Below are positions 14,004-20,634 of a stretch of 21,310 bases of DNA, piece by piece. Source of the DNA: Candidatus Anderseniibacteriota bacterium (GTDB taxonomy: Bacteria; Patescibacteriota; Andersenbacteria; UBA10190); NCBI GenBank assembly GCA_003229735.1, contig QIFI01000090.1, positions 1 through 21,310 on the forward strand, in the 5' to 3' direction. How positions within the stretch are numbered: position 1 is the first letter of the stretch; each line of letters starts with the position of its first letter. Made by a program: the position numbers and the translations under genes. The notes under the pieces are model-generated. The model did no database searches and had not been told where the DNA came from. It saw only the letters and a program-made list of their open reading frames with translations.

Positions 14004-14537
14004 ATGCCAGGCGCAGGTGGACAACAAAACCAACAGAGAGGGCGGCGAAAGCGGCAAAGCGGGCCGTACGGAATTCAGCTGGCGGAGAAGCAGAACCTAA
14101 AAAAGATTTATGGAGTGCGGGAGGAGCAATTAAAGAAATATTATAAAGAGGCAAAAAGAAGCGACGTGGAAACAGGACCAAAATTAATTAAAATATTGGA
14201 AGGGCGTTTAGATAATAGTATTTATAGAGCGGGAATAGCAGATACCAGACCACAGGCCAGGCAAATGGCCAGCCATAAGATATTCCTGGTAAATGGGCGG
14301 GTAACTAATATACCTTCTTATAGGTTGAAGAAAGGAGATATGGTGCAGGTGAAGGCAAGCAAGCAGAAGCAGTCGTTATTCGCGAATTTCGAGAAAAAGA
14401 TGCAAAACGCGCAAATACCGGACTGGCTGGAAGTGGATACAAAAGAATTCGGATTTAGAGTAACGGGAGAGCCGGATGAGAAAGAGGTAGGAATTGGGGT
14501 AGAGATTCAGGCGGTGGTAGAGTTATTAGCGCGTTAA
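14004..14537 (+). CDS. rpsD: 30S ribosomal protein S4, N-terminally short
   Basis: A primary 16S rRNA-binding protein and assembly initiator. At 177 residues it is shorter than the usual 200-208. The canonical opening ARYxGPxxRxxRR and the following 30 or so residues are missing. The sequence starts with a Gly/Gln/Arg-rich stretch that joins directly to PYGIQLAEKQNLKKIYG. The S4 RNA-binding domain (LEGRLDNSIYRAG...LVNGRVTNIPSYRLKKGD, about 68-115) is complete. The strong AGGAGG 7 bases upstream supports this start, so the shortness is real. Such short forms fit CPR ribosome reduction (inference). Confidence 0.95.
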   Translation: MPGAGGQQNQQRGRRKRQSGPYGIQLAEKQNLKKIYGVREEQLKKYYKEAKRSDVETGPKLIKILEGRLDNSIYRAGIADTRPQARQMASHKIFLVNGRVTNIPSYRLKKGDMVQVKASKQKQSLFANFEKKMQNAQIPDWLEVDTKEFGFRVTGEPDEKEVGIGVEIQAVVELLAR

Positions 14538-14559
14538 ATTTATAAACTAAATTGAGATT

Positions 14560-15552
14560 ATGTTAGAACCAATTTATTTACCAGAAAATATATCTATTGA
14601 AGAAGAAAAGGATAACGAGGCGACGTTTGCTATATATCCTTATTTCCCGGGTTACGGCCCGACGATTGGCAATGCGTTACGTCGAGTATTGTTGTCATCT
14701 TTGCCGGGGGCGGCGATTACACATGTGAAGATTGAGGGGGAGGATCATGAATTTACGGCGGTGGAGGGAATTAAGGAGGATTTAGTGACACTTATTTTAA
14801 ATCTGAAGAAAATTCGTTTAGCTGTGGAAAGCGAGGATCCGGTGGAGATTGCATTAAGGGTTAAAGGAGAAAAGAGGGTAACTGCTCGAGATTTTGATTT
14901 GCCGCCGGAAGTCAGCATCACAAATCCCGAGGCTCCGTTGGTGACGTTGACGGAAGAGAAAGCGGAATTGGAGTTGCGGTGTGTAGTGGAGCAGGGACGA
15001 GGTTATGTGCCTTCGGAAGCGCGCGAGGATGAGCAGAGAGAAATTGGCATGATCGCTTTGGACTCGGTGTTTACGCCGGTGGAGAGAGTAAGTTTTAAGG
15101 TCGAGAATGTCAGAGTGGGGCAGGATACTGATTATCATAAGTTGATCATGACTATTGCCACGGATGGCACGATTACGCCTAAAGAGGCTTTAAATCAAGC
15201 GGCTTCGATATTGACTGATCACTTTAAGGAACTAACCGGAGATTTTGAAAAATTACTAACAGCGGATCGGCCGGAGGAAGTACCAGAGGAAACTACAATG
15301 GAAGAGGAAGATAAACAACCGGAGAACACGTTGAATCTATTGCAGCTGCCGTCACGAGTTCATAATGCCTTGGAGCGGGTGGGTATTACCACAGTGGAAC
15401 AAGTGCTGGGATTGAACGAGGAGCAGATTCAGGATATTCCGGGATTGGGAGAGAAGGCGATTCAGGATATTATGGCCTCGCGGGAAAGATTCACGGCGGA
15501 ACTGGAAAATGAGGGGACACAAGGGAATGAATTAGACACTGTGCAAAAATAA
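14560..15552 (+). CDS. rpoA: DNA-directed RNA polymerase subunit alpha
   Basis: A 330-residue subunit that nucleates polymerase assembly and contacts promoter DNA. The N-terminal dimerisation domain (about 1-230) has YGPTIGNALRRVLLSSLPG. A Glu/Pro-rich linker follows, then the C-terminal helix-hairpin-helix domain (about 255-312) with LPSRVHNALERVGITTVEQV. Length is normal. The last five codons (DTVQK) and the TAA stop come from the left inverted repeat of MITE copy B, not from the original gene. Joining the flanks with one TTA copy restores an ending LANKV with TGA overlapping the rplQ ATG. Confidence 0.97.
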   Translation: MLEPIYLPENISIEEEKDNEATFAIYPYFPGYGPTIGNALRRVLLSSLPGAAITHVKIEGEDHEFTAVEGIKEDLVTLILNLKKIRLAVESEDPVEIALRVKGEKRVTARDFDLPPEVSITNPEAPLVTLTEEKAELELRCVVEQGRGYVPSEAREDEQREIGMIALDSVFTPVERVSFKVENVRVGQDTDYHKLIMTIATDGTITPKEALNQAASILTDHFKELTGDFEKLLTADRPEEVPEETTMEEEDKQPENTLNLLQLPSRVHNALERVGITTVEQVLGLNEEQIQDIPGLGEKAIQDIMASRERFTAELENEGTQGNELDTVQK

Positions 15553-15714
15553 CTTAATCATCTCTCGCCCCCTATGCACCAATCTACAATTTTTCCTCAA
15601 TCAATAAACATTCACTGTAGTTATACTACAGCTCATATTTCTCTCATTTGGAAAAACTGTATCTCGGTACATATTGAACGAGATATGAATAAGTTATTTT
15701 TGCGCAGTGTCTTA
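15532..15714 (+). mobile_element. MITE copy B, between rpoA and rplQ
   Basis: The element proper is 15535-15711 (177 bp), with direct TTA at 15532-15534 and 15712-15714. The 33-bp inverted repeats (15535-15567/15679-15711) begin GACACTGYGCAAAAATAAC with three mismatches. The core is nearly the same as in copy A, in the same orientation, but the outermost 11 bases differ from copy A in both arms. It carries the CTGTAGT/ACTACAG hairpin and a TATCTCG/CGAGATA stem. The left end encodes the current C-terminus of RpoA. Confidence 0.9.
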
Positions 15715-15725
15715 GCAAATAAGGT

Positions 15726-16073
15726 ATGAAGCATAAGAGATCAGGTCGAACATTAGGCAAAAAACCCCAGCGGCGGAAGGCTTTACTGAAGAACTTAACG
15801 GGAAATTTGCTGGAGCATGGGGCGATTGTGATAACTCAAGGCAAGGCCAAAGAGCTGAAACGACACGTGGATAAATTATTAACGGTGGCGGGCAGGGAAA
15901 ACTCTTTGCATCAAAGAAGATTATTAATGCGTAAAGTATCACAAAAAAAGACCGTGGATGATTTGCAAGAACGGGCAGTTAAAAAGGCGGCCGGCAGTCG
16001 GATAAGGCTGACCAATATGCCGACCCAGCGAAGCGATGGGGCCAAGATGACGCGGATTGAATTGATAAAATAG
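15726..16073 (+). CDS. rplQ: 50S ribosomal protein L17
   Basis: A 115-residue large-subunit protein near the exit tunnel. It starts MKHKRSGRTLGKKPQRRKAL, with NLTGNLLEHGAIVITQGKAKELKRHVDKLLT as in the family. AAGG is 2 bases before the ATG at 15726. Before MITE copy B inserted, this ATG probably overlapped the rpoA stop (ATGA). Now 173 bases separate the genes, so translational coupling is lost. Confidence 0.97.
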   Translation: MKHKRSGRTLGKKPQRRKALLKNLTGNLLEHGAIVITQGKAKELKRHVDKLLTVAGRENSLHQRRLLMRKVSQKKTVDDLQERAVKKAAGSRIRLTNMPTQRSDGAKMTRIELIK

Positions 16074-16077
16074 GATA

Positions 16078-16503
16078 ATGGATAAAAAAGACGCTCAACA
16101 GAACATGGATGGAGAGTGGCATCAAATTGACGCCAAAGAAAGGGTGCTGGGAAGATTAGCTACGCAAACAGCCAGTTTATTGTTGGGTAAACATAGAATT
16201 GACAGTGAGGCCAATCAGGCGGCGCCGGTTTATGTGGTAATTACAAATACCGATCAAGTGGTGTTAACGGGCAAGAAGGAATTACAGAAAATCTATTATC
16301 GCCATTCGGGGTACCCGGGCGGATTAAAGGAAAGAACAGCGGCGGAACAGCGGCGTCGGGATTCAAGAAAGATGGTGCGGGACGCGGTGTCGGGGATGCT
16401 GCCGAAGAATAAGCTAAGAGATAAACGACTGGCGCATTTGAAATTATACGCGGGAGAAGAGCACGCGCACCAGGCGCAAATAACCAGATCATTGAAAAAG
16501 TAA
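16078..16503 (+). CDS. rplM: 50S ribosomal protein L13
   Basis: A 141-residue early-assembly large-subunit protein. It contains WHQIDAKERVLGRLATQTASLLLGKHR, the VITNTDQVVLTGKK segment, YYRHSGYPGGLKERTA and GMLPKNKLRDKRLAHLKLYAG. Complete and of family length. It starts 4 bases after rplQ and is followed 4 bases later by rpsI, the usual rplM-rpsI pair. Confidence 0.97.
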   Translation: MDKKDAQQNMDGEWHQIDAKERVLGRLATQTASLLLGKHRIDSEANQAAPVYVVITNTDQVVLTGKKELQKIYYRHSGYPGGLKERTAAEQRRRDSRKMVRDAVSGMLPKNKLRDKRLAHLKLYAGEEHAHQAQITRSLKK

Positions 16504-16507
16504 TTTC

Positions 16508-16909
16508 ATGAGCAAGCAGGATCAAGATAAATGGTATGGATTAGGGCGGCGGAAATCAGCGATTGCCAAAGTTTTGTTATCAGGGGAATTCAAGGAGCAC
16601 GCCATAAATGGATTGAAACTGGATGTATATTTTACTACTGTCGGGCAGAGGCAGGCGGCCGTCAGCCCGCTTAAGTTGACTGGACAGGAGGAGATTTTAG
16701 CAATGAAGGTTAAGGTGCTGGGCGGAGGAAAACAATCACAAGCGGAGGCGGTAAAATTGGGCGCGGCTAGAGCTTTATTGAAAATTAATCCGGAATGGCG
16801 AAAGCAACTGAAGGTGGCCAGGCATTTAACCCGAGATCCCAGAGTAAAGGAGCGGAAGAAATTTGGTCTGAAGCGGGCGAGAAGAGCACCGCAGTTTTCA
16901 AAGAGGTAA
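16508..16909 (+). CDS. rpsI: 30S ribosomal protein S9
   Basis: A 133-residue small-subunit head protein. The family features YGLGRRKSAIAKVLL, the GGGKQSQAEAVKLGAARALL segment and the C-terminal DPRVKERKKFGLKRARRAPQFSKR are all present, including the basic tail that reaches the P-site tRNA. Last gene of the cluster; the next gene is convergent. Confidence 0.97.
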   Translation: MSKQDQDKWYGLGRRKSAIAKVLLSGEFKEHAINGLKLDVYFTTVGQRQAAVSPLKLTGQEEILAMKVKVLGGGKQSQAEAVKLGAARALLKINPEWRKQLKVARHLTRDPRVKERKKFGLKRARRAPQFSKR

Positions 16910-16974
16910 GAGCGATGCCAATCCGCTAATCGCAGGCGAATGACGCTAATGCGGTGGAGCGATGCTAATCTACG
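16910..16974. repeat. GAGCGATGCYAATC direct repeat after rpsI
   Basis: GAGCGATGCCAATC (about 16910-16923) recurs as GAGCGATGCTAATC (about 16957-16970), with CGCTAAT words between them. It is non-coding and lies between the rpsI stop and MITE copy C; no T-run terminator is seen. Confidence 0.6.
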
Positions 16975-17203
16975 TTAGAGCCCGTTAAATAACCTCTTGC
17001 CGACTGGCCTCTTGGCACTAGCACTGTGGTGCGTCGGCCGGGCGTCGGCACTAGCACTGCGGTGCGTCGCAATTTCCATGGACCTGGCTCAAAAATCCGT
17101 AAAACTCGTCGAAGTAATAGTATTATTTCTCCTCATTTTACAAATTTTTGATCTCAGGCCATGAAAATTTCGTTACGACAATGGGTTATTTAACGGGCTC
17201 TTA
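16975..17203. mobile_element. MITE copy C between convergent genes
   Basis: Direct TTA at 16975-16977 and 17201-17203 flank a 223-bp element with a perfect 17-bp inverted repeat, GAGCCCGTTAAATAACC (16978-16994/17184-17200). The interior is unlike copies A and B except for the small hairpin unit at 17014-17036 and 17047-17070. GAGCCC ends with a TWA duplication match what is known of IS1031-group IS5 elements. It ends 2 bases before the stop of the PEGA gene and may serve as a bidirectional hairpin terminator. Confidence 0.85.
17014..17070. repeat. Nested GGCACTAGCACTGYGGTGCGTCG micro-hairpin, two units
   Basis: Units at 17014-17036 and 17047-17070 differ by one base. A diverged third unit is at 12736-12758 inside MITE copy A. 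The small stem CAC-TGYG-GTG here corresponds to CGC-TGAG-GCG there, a paired substitution that preserves the stem. Confidence 0.7.
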
Positions 17204-17205
17204 GT

Positions 17206-18561
17206 TTAAAAGCCAAGGAAATTTTCCTGGGGGATAATTAATTCGGTTGACACCAGATCAATTGAGTTTGATTGCTGTTTGAGGTAGAGAAGAATGGATC
17301 CGCCGCCGCCAACGGTAATGCTACTGGAACCCAGATTGGTGGTATCGACACTGTAAGTGAGAGGACGGTCCCGTGGGTCGATTTCGGATATTATAATTTC
17401 ATCGTTAGTTTGATAAATGAGATGGCGCCCCCCGGCAAACCATTGAGGATCGCGAATAGGGCTGGATAGACGGGTGATGAGTTTGAGTTCACGCAAAGGA
17501 AGATAATCGACGCGCTCGTCGCCGGCATTGAAGACATATAAGGAGCGATCATCGGTTTGGACATAGATTAATTTTTCATCGGGCGACCAACCGAGGCCCA
17601 GGGCGTTAGGGGCCACCGGCACCAGCTCTGATTTATCAATGATAAACAGGGATTGGTCGGACAGCAGTAAAGCTATTTGGTCGCCGGGGGTAACATAAAG
17701 TTTAGTAATATCGGCTAGAGTATCGATGGCCAGTTGGTTTAGTTTGACACCTTGCAAATTGCGAACCTCGATGTAGCGGGGATCGGTGATGGTATAAATA
17801 TAACGAGAACTGACGGCAAATAAATTAATATCGCCAGCGAGAACCTGGCGGTTATTGGTGGGAAAATGATAAGCCACTAATTGTTTTTGGTTATCCAAAT
17901 ATAGAAGCCGGCCGGGCACACGCTGGTCCCAGGTGATATTGGAGGTATTGGCTAGAGAAGGCAAGGAAATTGGGCGGGGGTTTAATTGGCCGACGTTTAT
18001 AGCCTGGACACCTAGCTTGCTGATAACCAAGAGAAAATTACTGTCGGGAGACCAGAGTAATTGTTCAATGTTGGGGCGCAAAGTGAAGGTGGATAAAATG
18101 GAAGCGCCTTCGTCATCTAATATGTGTAAGCGATCAGCGGAGGTTAGAGCGGCGATTAGAGAGCGGTTGGGAGCCAGGGAGAAGCGCTTGATGTCCTGAA
18201 TGATAGTCTCTCGAATCGGGTTGGCAGGAAACAAAATAATGTCGCGAAGTTCACTGACGGTGGCGGGGTTAATGGTGATATTTTTTTGCCAGGGAAGGTA
18301 GCCGGTTTTAGAAACGGTAATGTCGATCACGCCTGGGTTAAGATTGGGGATGGATTGAGGAGTAGTGCCCTGGGGTTTCTGGTTTACAGTTATCTCGGCC
18401 CGGCGGGGATTGCTGTCAACTAAAACTACGCCGACCGGCAGGGGTGGATCGGATATGGGGGTTAATCGATAGCCCATGGCGTAAAATACCAGGAGAGGAG
18501 CCAGCCCTAAAAAGAAGGCTATAGAAACAAATAGAAGGACTTGGCGAATGGCTTTATTCAT
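17206..18561 (-). CDS. PEGA-domain / beta-propeller membrane protein
   Basis: A 451-residue protein. One N-terminal membrane helix (about 7-28) is followed by a PEGA domain (about 40-110), recognised from VLVDSNPRRAEITVNQKPQGTTP and ITVSKTGYLPWQKNITI. The rest (about 120-445) reads as a WD40/YVTN-like beta-propeller with repeated strands such as LLWSPDSNFLLVIS and GLGWSPDEKLIYVQTDD. It is predicted to be anchored in the membrane with the propeller outside. PEGA proteins are frequent on CPR surfaces; the function is unknown, and binding to the S-layer or to host components is only a guess. The ATG complement is at 18559-18561; CATAAT lies 3 bases upstream of it. It is convergent with rpsI. Confidence 0.8.
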   Translation of the reverse strand: MNKAIRQVLLFVSIAFFLGLAPLLVFYAMGYRLTPISDPPLPVGVVLVDSNPRRAEITVNQKPQGTTPQSIPNLNPGVIDITVSKTGYLPWQKNITINPATVSELRDIILFPANPIRETIIQDIKRFSLAPNRSLIAALTSADRLHILDDEGASILSTFTLRPNIEQLLWSPDSNFLLVISKLGVQAINVGQLNPRPISLPSLANTSNITWDQRVPGRLLYLDNQKQLVAYHFPTNNRQVLAGDINLFAVSSRYIYTITDPRYIEVRNLQGVKLNQLAIDTLADITKLYVTPGDQIALLLSDQSLFIIDKSELVPVAPNALGLGWSPDEKLIYVQTDDRSLYVFNAGDERVDYLPLRELKLITRLSSPIRDPQWFAGGRHLIYQTNDEIIISEIDPRDRPLTYSVDTTNLGSSSITVGGGGSILLYLKQQSNSIDLVSTELIIPQENFLGF

Positions 18562-18597
18562 ATGATTATGGCGGCACTATGCACGATGGGGAGAGAA

Positions 18598-18783
18598 ATG
18601 TCTAGTGCCGGTTAAGCCGAGACGAATGAATTTAATTCAGTAATTTCCCTGCGTTGCTCGGGCGGCCCCAAGTTGCAAGCAACTTGGAGGCAGCCCTGAC
18701 ATTAAGGATTCCCGTGCCGCGCACTATACTGAATTAAATTCATTCGTCTCGGCTATATATTGAACATGTGTGGCACTAGACAT
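18598..18783. mobile_element. Outer inverted-repeat element split by a nested MITE
   Basis: ATGTCTAGTGCC (18598-18609) is matched exactly, inverted, at 18772-18783. Its terminal ATGTCTAG is shared with the element at 1139-1256. The arms are separated by copy D and by unequal spacers (GGT versus about 16 bases), so copy D appears to have landed in an older element. Confidence 0.55.
18616..18753. mobile_element. MITE copy D with perfect 27-bp inverted repeats
   Basis: The 27-bp arms 18616-18642 and 18727-18753 are exact reverse complements, beginning GCCGAGACGAATGAATTTAA. The interior has a strong hairpin, CCAAGTTGC-AA-GCAACTTGG (18668-18687), inside a GGGC/GCCC stem. The flanking triplets are TAA and TAT, an imperfect TWA duplication. 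The G-initial end and TWA flank suggest the same mobilisation class as copies A-C, but the sequence is otherwise different. Confidence 0.75.
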
Positions 18784-18785
18784 GT

Positions 18786-19140
18786 GATGAGGGGAAAAAG
18801 TATGACGACGGGACTTGTCACGGCGGGTTCTTTCCAGGCCCTGCGTACAGTTCCGGTTTCCCCACTTAGGTTAAGGCCCCACGGAATTCCTTACCATAGG
18901 ACATGACCTCTGAGGAGGCTTTCGGGCTGGAATTCTTCCCGCCGTGCCACTCCGCTGGGCCTTATGGGAATTTTCATGCGAATGGGGAATTACTGATTAG
19001 GCACGTCATTTCAGGGGGAGATGGTAACCGTGCTCACCAGTACGGCGGGCGGTAATAATGCTAGAGCTAGATAAATGGGCTCACAGGTCGTCTAGGGTCT
19101 ATTCCAACACCTGGTGTTGGAATGAGGTGTAGAGGGCGTT
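18786..19140. other. GC-rich self-complementary segment, possible structured RNA
   Basis: About 350 bases without a credible gene, dense in long-range complementarity: CACGGCGGG (18819-18827) with CCCGCCGTG (18938-18946), TTCCAG/GCCC (18832-18841) with GGGCTGGAA (18924-18932), and GGGGAAA (18791-18797) with TTTCCCC (18857-18863). A perfect 23-bp palindrome ATTCCAACACC-T-GGTGTTGGAAT is at 19101-19123. RNase P RNA, tmRNA and SRP RNA signatures were looked for and not found. Either strand could be transcribed; on the minus strand a TATAAT box lies at 19199-19194. Confidence 0.35.
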
Positions 19141-19144
19141 AGGG

Positions 19145-19166
19145 GTAATGTAAAGGTAATGTAAAG
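19145..19166. repeat. GTAATGTAAAG tandem duplication
   Basis: Two exact adjacent 11-bp copies (19145-19155, 19156-19166) lie next to the 23-bp palindrome. They could be binding sites or a replication slip; nothing else supports an origin. Confidence 0.6.
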
Positions 19167-19226
19167 GATTATCCTTATGATACTTATGATATATTATAGC
19201 GGTGATTTATATTAAGGTTTGTTAAA

Positions 19227-19289
19227 ATGGCTGCCGGCTGGAAAAGAGTAGTGGTGTCCGTCCGGCGGCTCCTAATTCTTAAGAAATAG
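19227..19289 (+). CDS. Possible 20-residue cationic peptide
   Basis: ATG to TAG encodes MAAGWKRVVVSVRRLLILKK, an amphipathic, strongly basic peptide. AAGG lies about 8 bases upstream, with an AT-rich TATTAT box (19192-19197) further up. A strong hairpin follows 11 bases after the stop. Codon evidence is meaningless at this length, so it may be chance. Confidence 0.25.
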   Translation: MAAGWKRVVVSVRRLLILKK

Positions 19290-19290
19290 G

Positions 19291-19319
19291 GAAGAAAAAG
19301 GCGGCCTCGGTGAGGCCGC
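19291..19319 (-). terminator. Intrinsic terminator of the minus-strand accessory genes
   Basis: Perfect 8-bp stem GCGGCCTC/GAGGCCGC with a 3-base loop (19301-19319). On the minus strand it is followed by CTTTTTCTTC. It lies 74 bases beyond the stop of the downstream accessory gene, as expected for the end of that operon. Confidence 0.75.
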
Positions 19320-19393
19320 ATATCAGTATCTTACTCGTATGATACTGTGCGTGGGCGATAGGGTCAACACCCCGCCAAGAAAAAATATCGAAG

Positions 19394-19912
19394 TCAACCA
19401 CGGGACCGTGATGAACGAGAAGGTAAGAGAGGCGCAAATATTACCTCTAAACTTGGTAGCTTCACCAAGCCACCATGAGTATCCTGCAAGCCGTTTGTCT
19501 GATGGTGAAACTTAAAAGTCCCCGATTTAACCCCGCCACCAGTCCCAGAGGTTATTGATGCGGCGGCACCGCAACCTACCTTCGGACACTTCACCCTGAA
19601 GCCATACCTGTTCATCAAGGCTTGAAGAGCCTTGGCTACTTCTTTGCTCTCATCAAGGCTGGCAAACCGCTGACCTACGAGGCCTTTCTTTTCATCAGGA
19701 CCAAGCCAATCGAACAACACCTGAAGCTTATCCCGGAAAGGATTATCCACATCATCGATCACTAGAGATGGGTCTCCCAGCCTGATTATTGCGTGGACCT
19801 CTTCTTCCCCGGTCATCGGTTTGATCTGTTTCAAGAAGGTGAGCAGGCGTCTGGCGTTGTTCCGCGGCAGTTTTTCCATAGAACTTCTGAAATCCGTCAA
19901 TAATTGAGACAT
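19394..19912 (-). CDS. Accessory protein with C-terminal CPxxxC...HGG motif (second gene)
   Basis: A 172-residue predicted cytoplasmic protein with no membrane segment. The N-terminal 100 residues look helical. The C-terminal part has GFRVKCPKVGC (C109, C114), then SGTFKFHHQ (H136/H137) and DTHGGLVKLPSLEV (H146), which could form a Cys/His metal site. The same motif order occurs in the upstream gene, so the two are probably paralogues. I associate this CP.C...F.F.H...HGG pattern with uncharacterised proteins of Planctomycetes-like genomes (memory only). A perfect AGGAGG is 7 bases before the ATG. C-ending codons are frequent, unlike host genes, which suggests acquisition. Confidence 0.7.
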   Translation of the reverse strand: MSQLLTDFRSSMEKLPRNNARRLLTFLKQIKPMTGEEEVHAIIRLGDPSLVIDDVDNPFRDKLQVLFDWLGPDEKKGLVGQRFASLDESKEVAKALQALMNRYGFRVKCPKVGCGAAASITSGTGGGVKSGTFKFHHQTNGLQDTHGGLVKLPSLEVIFAPLLPSRSSRSRG

Positions 19913-19999
19913 TTTTTGTCCTCCTGTTTTGTTGTTTCTGGACAGGGACGGTATGCGTCGTAGAGTCCTCGGTTTTTACAATGGAGCACGGATGGGGGG

Positions 20000-20024
20000 G
20001 ATATCAAGTTTTTTCAGATATCCA
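20000..20024. repeat. GGATATC/GATATCC hairpin at an accessory gene end
   Basis: A 7-bp perfect inverted repeat separated by AAGTTTTTTCA spans the stop codon of the upstream accessory gene. It may act as a weak terminator or mRNA-stabilising stem between the two minus-strand genes. Confidence 0.5.
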
Positions 20025-20538
20025 CAGCCAACCGGCCGTCTACACGCTCAACTATAGTCAGTTTTCCAAGTTTGGTGCGTGCGCTGTGTCTGACAAACCC
20101 GCCAAATGAGTCACGATGCTGATGAATTAAGAATCCTCCTGCAGCACAGGTACTCTTTCCCTGCCAACATGGGGCCGATGGTGCCCGGTGACAATCTGGG
20201 TTGGGACAAGAAAGGCCCCAACCACGATCTTTCAAAACTTCCTTAAGACTATTAGTTAGAGCTTTTGTGACGCGGTCACTTTCCAGTTTTCGTAACTCCC
20301 GTTGGGCTTGCTGGCGAGCCTTGGCTCCGCTACCCGTGATCTTGTCGATGGCGGAGAAAACTCCTGCCTGGGTGGGAGTAAGTTCTTTGGGCGGCACTGA
20401 CCGTTTCGGCTCCGTTTTGACGCTAAATTCGGCCAGAGCTTCACTTACAGCTGTCTTTACCTGCGCGGCGATCTCCGTTCTGATGAAAGTTTTCAGCTCA
20501 TCGAAGTATCGTGAAAGATCAGATGATTTGTCAGACAT
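20014..20538 (-). CDS. Accessory protein with C-terminal CPxxxC...GG motif (first gene)
   Basis: A 174-residue predicted cytoplasmic protein, probably paralogous to the following minus-strand gene. Residues 1-40 form an amphipathic, coiled-coil-like helix (SRYFDELKTFIRTEIAAQVK), followed by a charged helical middle. The C-terminal part has RGWGLSCPNPDC (C111, C116), two further cysteines (C124, C131), then GGFLIHQH (H139, H141) and SFGGFVRH. A metal site is likely. GAGG lies 8 bases before the ATG. The gene has its own promoter, divergent from murA, and balanced C-ending codon use unlike the host. No named family is recognised; possible roles such as nucleic-acid binding are speculation. Confidence 0.7.
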   Translation of the reverse strand: MSDKSSDLSRYFDELKTFIRTEIAAQVKTAVSEALAEFSVKTEPKRSVPPKELTPTQAGVFSAIDKITGSGAKARQQAQRELRKLESDRVTKALTNSLKEVLKDRGWGLSCPNPDCHRAPSAPCWQGKSTCAAGGFLIHQHRDSFGGFVRHSARTKLGKLTIVERVDGRLAVDI

Positions 20539-20603
20539 GTTCAGGTCCTCGAATGCGTATTTTATTGGTAATGTGAATGTAAACCGGCAAGGTTCACTTG
20601 GAT

Positions 20604-20632
20604 AAAGTAAATGTTAAATGATAATATGTCAA
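20604..20632 (-). promoter_or_regulatory. Promoter of the accessory gene pair
   Basis: On the minus strand TTGACA (20632-20627), a 17-base spacer and TACTTT (20609-20604). The -35 is a full match and the -10 is weak. It faces away from the murA promoter, whose -35 begins 2 bases further on. Confidence 0.5.
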
Positions 20633-20634
20633 GG

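Noticed and set aside
12612..17203. Integron attC sites
   Set aside because: The inverted arms superficially resemble attC R boxes, but the TTAG...CTTA orientation is opposite, no integrase is present, and TWA target duplications explain the flanks better.
18786..19140. RNase P RNA, tmRNA or SRP RNA on either strand
   Set aside because: No GAGGAAAGTCC or ACAGAA core, no tRNA-like T-arm or ALAA tag frame, and no GGTCAGG...GGAAGCAGC core; resemblance is limited to short GC-rich words.
20201..20605. 134-residue forward frame
   Set aside because: Antisense to the accessory gene at 20014-20538, which has the ribosome binding site and the shared Cys/His motif.
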